Source of the DNA: an uncultured Bacillota bacterium | Lineage (GTDB): Bacteria > Bacillota_I > Bacilli_A > RF39 > UBA660 | Reading direction: 5' to 3' | DNA length: 5,103 nucleotides | NCBI GenBank assembly: GCA_947383065.1 | Contig: CANDCB010000086.1 | Coordinates: forward strand, 1-5,103 | Part shown: positions 4,362-5,103 of the stretch, in pieces | Numbering within the stretch: position 1 is the stretch's first letter | How the letters are laid out: the number at the start of each line of letters is the position of its first letter | Translations under genes and position numbers: made by a program | Notes under the pieces: generated by a model | The model's database searches: none | What the model was told of the DNA's origin: nothing | The model's input: the letters and a program-made list of their open reading frames with translations, nothing else

Positions 4362-4384
4362 AAAAACGACTTTTTGACAAGTCG
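4362..4384 (-). terminator. Terminator of the Nudix gene
   Basis: On the minus strand CGACTT (4379-4384) pairs with AAGTCG (4367-4372) over a 6-nt loop and is followed by TTTTT. It lies about 60 bp past the Nudix stop codon. The stem is short but has three G-C pairs. Confidence 0.55.
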
Positions 4385-4445
4385 CTTTCTCTGTTCATTT
4401 CTAGTAAATATTAATTTGGTGTCCGATAGAGAGAAAAAAACAACT

Positions 4446-4994
4446 TTAAAATCTAAATAAGAAATTTGTTAATACTTGATAAATTTCAGGTCGTTCAACA
4501 AGTTCTTGATTTTCTATCATTTTTTGTATTGTAGATAAATCTACAAATTTGACAGCTTGTACTTCTTCCTTTTGAAAATACAAAGTTTTATCATCTACAC
4601 CTGATGTTCTTAAAATAAAGAAATCATAAAATTGTCTATCATTAAAATCTTCTTTAAATTTCTGTTCTTTTCTAAAGCAATACATATATCTAAAATCTTT
4701 TATTTCAGTTCTATATCCAAGAAGGACACTTACTTCTTCATTTATTTCACGTGCTGCAGCAGATAAAGAATCCTGTCCAGCAGATATATGTCCAGCAACA
4801 GAAATATCCCACATTCCAGCATTTTTTTCTTTATTTTTACTTCTTTGTTGTAATAATATTTCATTTTTTTCGTTAATAATCGCTACTACGATTGCTCTAT
4901 GCCACAAACCTTTTTTATGGACTTCGTTTCTTGGTAAAATTTCACCTGTTAGCACTCCATCTTCATTAAGTACATCAATTAATTCAGTAGTCAT
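4446..4994 (-). CDS. Nudix hydrolase, IDI/YfcD-like subgroup
   Basis: This is a 182-residue protein. LWHRAIVVAI (30-39), ILLQQRS (46-52) and MWDISVAGHISAG (61-73) match the subgroup that resembles type 1 isopentenyl diphosphate isomerase and YfcD. The Nudix box runs from Gly68 to Val90 with Arg82, Glu83, Glu86 and Glu87, which bind the metal and diphosphate substrate. Two consensus positions differ: Gln74 replaces Glu and Ser89 replaces Gly. The core REUxEE is intact, so hydrolysis of a nucleoside-diphosphate-linked or isoprenoid-type substrate remains likely; the actual substrate is unknown. The SD GGAGGA (5001-5006) lies 6 nt before the ATG and fixes the start. It appears monocistronic, with a hairpin terminator downstream. 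Annotation as a true isopentenyl isomerase would be unsafe. Confidence 0.88.
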   Translation of the reverse strand: MTTELIDVLNEDGVLTGEILPRNEVHKKGLWHRAIVVAIINEKNEILLQQRSKNKEKNAGMWDISVAGHISAGQDSLSAAAREINEEVSVLLGYRTEIKDFRYMYCFRKEQKFKEDFNDRQFYDFFILRTSGVDDKTLYFQKEEVQAVKFVDLSTIQKMIENQELVERPEIYQVLTNFLFRF

Positions 4995-5000
4995 ATTTAT

Positions 5001-5006
5001 TCCTCC
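5001..5006 (-). promoter_or_regulatory. Ribosome binding site of the Nudix gene
   Basis: GGAGGA on the minus strand lies 6 nt before the ATG at 4994. Confidence 0.85.
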
Positions 5007-5050
5007 ATCAGTTGTATATTCTTTATGACAATATACAAGCGTTTACTAAA

Positions 5051-5078
5051 TTGACATTATCAATTTAATTTCTATAAA
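5051..5078 (+). promoter_or_regulatory. Outward-facing promoter at the right edge
   Basis: A perfect TTGACA (5051-5056) and TATAAA (5073-5078) are 16 bp apart on the plus strand. This predicts a divergent gene beginning beyond the window. The -35 is part of the palindrome-like TTGACATTATCAA, which might bind a regulator shared with the Nudix gene. Confidence 0.55.
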
Positions 5079-5103
5079 AGTTATATCAAAATTTTTAATA
5101 AAT

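Larger units (their letters stand above)
4095..4445. other. 351-bp gene-free, AT-rich stretch with weak secondary structure
   Basis: No convincing ORF with a ribosome binding site is seen on either strand. It contains the terminator-like hairpin of the Nudix gene (4367-4384) and a set of pairings at 4251-4355, listed separately. The part next to the acetyltransferase (4095-4200) should hold that gene's promoter, but no good -35/-10 pair is visible. Confidence 0.5.

Noticed and set aside
4880..4895. CTACTACGA match to the pMV158 nick sequence in the Nudix gene
   Set aside because: It is coding sequence of a chromosomal gene with no hairpin, showing that such short matches arise by chance.
4446..4994. 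Calling the Nudix protein a true isopentenyl diphosphate isomerase
   Set aside because: Similarity to type 1 isomerases is shared by many Nudix hydrolases with other substrates, and no isoprenoid genes are nearby.
1..5103. UGA read as tryptophan (Mycoplasma-type code)
   Set aside because: The main genes use TGG for Trp and have no in-frame TGA, so the standard bacterial code fits.

Overview
This is an AT-rich stretch of a Bacillota- or Mycoplasmatota-like chromosome. The evidence is strong Shine-Dalgarno (SD) sequences, sigma-A type promoters, tRNA genes that encode their own CCA ends, and tryptophan written as TGG with no in-frame TGA in the main genes. The genus cannot be named from the sequence.

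Left part (1-2503): the right end of an integrated element lying against the 3' end of a tRNA-Pro gene. In order it holds the 3' part of a Zot/pI-like morphogenesis ATPase, a non-coding region packed with perfect inverted repeats, a pMV158/RepB-type rolling-circle Rep, a second non-coding region with short tandem repeats and a large hairpin, and a tyrosine recombinase. The order assembly ATPase - intergenic hairpins - Rep matches a filamentous phage (gene I - intergenic region - gene II), with an integrase added. The best reading is an inovirus-like prophage of a Gram-positive or wall-less host. A phage-derived or plasmid-derived integrative element remains possible because the coat genes and left end lie outside the window. 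The integrase is preceded by a 13-14 codon leader ORF that ends inside a hairpin covering the integrase SD.

Middle part (2504-3363): seven tRNA genes, all on the minus strand, in two transcription units. tRNA-Val, Thr, Tyr, Gln and Lys have a near-consensus promoter upstream and an intrinsic terminator downstream. tRNA-Arg and tRNA-Pro follow from their own promoter. The element inserted at the end of the second unit and left tRNA-Pro intact.

Right part (3364-5103): ordinary or accessory chromosome with a minus-strand GNAT acetyltransferase, a 351-bp gene-free stretch with weak secondary structure, and a minus-strand Nudix hydrolase with a strong SD and a terminator-like hairpin downstream. 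A consensus-like plus-strand promoter at the right edge points to a divergent gene outside the window.
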